This document shows positions 5,727-6,295 of a stretch of DNA of 6,295 bases, piece after piece; the first letter of the stretch is position 1; every line of letters starts with the position of its first letter. This DNA is from CAVYGB01 sp046734815 (GTDB taxonomy: Bacteria; Myxococcota_A; Polyangia; Fen-1088). Location: the NCBI GenBank assembly GCA_046734815.1, contig JBKPRZ010000444.1:1-6295 (forward strand). The letters run 5' to 3'. The notes under the pieces are model-generated. The model was not told where the DNA came from. It saw nothing but the letters and a program-made list of their open reading frames with translations, and did not search any database. The position numbers and the translations under genes are program-made.

Positions 5727-6295
5727 CGATGAGAAACCGGGGTGAAGCTGGCGGGCAAGAAGCGCAGGGCCCGGGCGGTGCCGTCTTCGCCCACCAGCAC
5801 GTCGGCGGACACGTGCGCCTCGGGTGCATCGGGCAGCACCGGCCACCCGAAGCGCGCCGCGATCGAGGTCGGCAACCGCACGCGGGCGATGCGCCCGACC
5901 TCGATCGGCCGTTGCTCCCAGCCCAGCGGCAGGAACCGCGCCACCGGCCGCCCGCGCGGCGAATCGCCGATGGGCACCGCCGCCCGCTCCTCCGCCGCGG
6001 GCGATGAGGGCGCCTCCGTGGCCACGGGCGCCTGACCTTCGGGAGGCCGCTCGCGGTGAAGAAGAACCAGGCTCGCCGCCACCGTCGCCGTCAGCCCCGC
6101 CAGCGCCAACCGCCAACGCCACCGCCGCGCTCCCGCCGCCCGCCCGGGCGAACGACCGTCGACCGCCAGCGGCAGCTTTCCAGCCGATTCCCTCCGGCCA
6201 TCGGCATCGACGTCGGCGCCGCGAGCGGCGCGGGCCTGGTCGAGTCTTCGCGCAAACCGCCGGCGGTACAGCGCGCGCAGCCGCTGCTCCAACTC
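5717..6295 (-). CDS. Single-pass membrane protein resembling an anti-sigma/ECF-partner protein (5' end missing)
   Basis: The frame is open to the right edge and stops at TAG 5719-5717, so 192 C-terminal residues are visible. The TTG at 6292 is not a convincing start. Visible residues 1-60 are Arg- and Ala-rich and probably cytoplasmic (Q-R-L-R-A-L-Y-R-R-R-F-A-R-R-L). One transmembrane helix follows at about 62-79 (LALAGLTATVAASLVLLH), then a Pro/Ala/Glu linker and a small C-terminal domain. That domain has R-F-L-P-L at 120-124, a segment I-A-R-V-R-L-P-T-S-I-A-A-R-F-G-W-P-V from 136, and V-S-A-D-V-L-V-G-E-D-G-T-A-R-A-L-R-F-L at 162-180. From memory, this tail is typical of membrane proteins encoded after ECF sigma factors in Acidobacteriota and Myxococcota. 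The zinc-binding anti-sigma motif, if present, would lie outside the window. The secreted-protein gene follows in the same direction. Identity as an anti-sigma factor is inference. Confidence 0.8.
   Translation of the reverse strand, partial: ELEQRLRALYRRRFARRLDQARAARGADVDADGRRESAGKLPLAVDGRSPGRAAGARRWRWRLALAGLTATVAASLVLLHRERPPEGQAPVATEAPSSPAAEERAAVPIGDSPRGRPVARFLPLGWEQRPIEVGRIARVRLPTSIAARFGWPVLPDAPEAHVSADVLVGEDGTARALRFLPASFTPVSHREE

Noticed and set aside
5055..6122. Minus-strand ORF of 355 codons spanning both the membrane protein and secreted protein genes
   Set aside because: It is a shifted frame over two good genes, with Arg/Gly/Ala/Pro-rich low-complexity translation and no signal peptide or domain.
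1..6295. A new defence, phage or biosynthetic system
   Set aside because: No nuclease, helicase, toxin-antitoxin, integrase, synthetase or similar gene is present. The genes are envelope or exported proteins without a shared catalytic theme.

Overview
This is a GC-rich window with six protein-coding genes, two of them cut by the window edges. The strong G/C preference at third codon positions, the families present (DUF6807, DUF748, a single-pass sigma-partner-like protein with its secreted neighbour) and a cysteine-rich lipoprotein with no recognisable family all fit a high-GC, Gram-negative (diderm) soil-type bacterium, most likely Myxococcota or Acidobacteriota. The sequence alone does not decide between them. 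I see no rRNA, tRNA, CRISPR array, insertion sequence or phage gene.

Layout. Bases 1-3296 hold three plus-strand genes: the C-terminal ~410 residues of a MATE-family efflux transporter, a small cysteine-rich lipoprotein (1325-1918), and an exported DUF6807 ('PmoA-like') protein (1986-3296). A ~90-100 bp AT-richer gap with nested inverted repeats separates these from a fourth plus-strand gene, a membrane-anchored AsmA-like DUF748 protein (3399-4607). That gene converges on a minus-strand pair. The 74-bp gap between the convergent 3' ends carries a G-quadruplex-like tract. The minus-strand pair is transcribed right to left: first a single-pass membrane protein resembling the anti-sigma partners of ECF systems (from beyond the right edge to 5717), then, 57 bp later, a secreted protein of unknown function (5659-4682).

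How the genes fit together. All six products are predicted to be in, or to pass through, the cell envelope: inner-membrane exporter, lipoprotein, exported DUF6807 protein, AsmA-like envelope protein, membrane sensor/anti-sigma-like protein and periplasmic partner. Apart from the minus-strand pair, spacing and family give no firm reason to place them in one pathway.

The most unusual thing visible is the junction of the minus-strand pair. A 20-bp sequence is repeated exactly with a 31-bp period. Each copy carries its own Shine-Dalgarno-ATG unit, and the downstream unit opens an 8-codon mini-ORF whose stop overlaps (ATGA) the probable start of the secreted protein. Otherwise this looks like an ordinary chromosomal region, and I did not find a clearly new multi-gene system.
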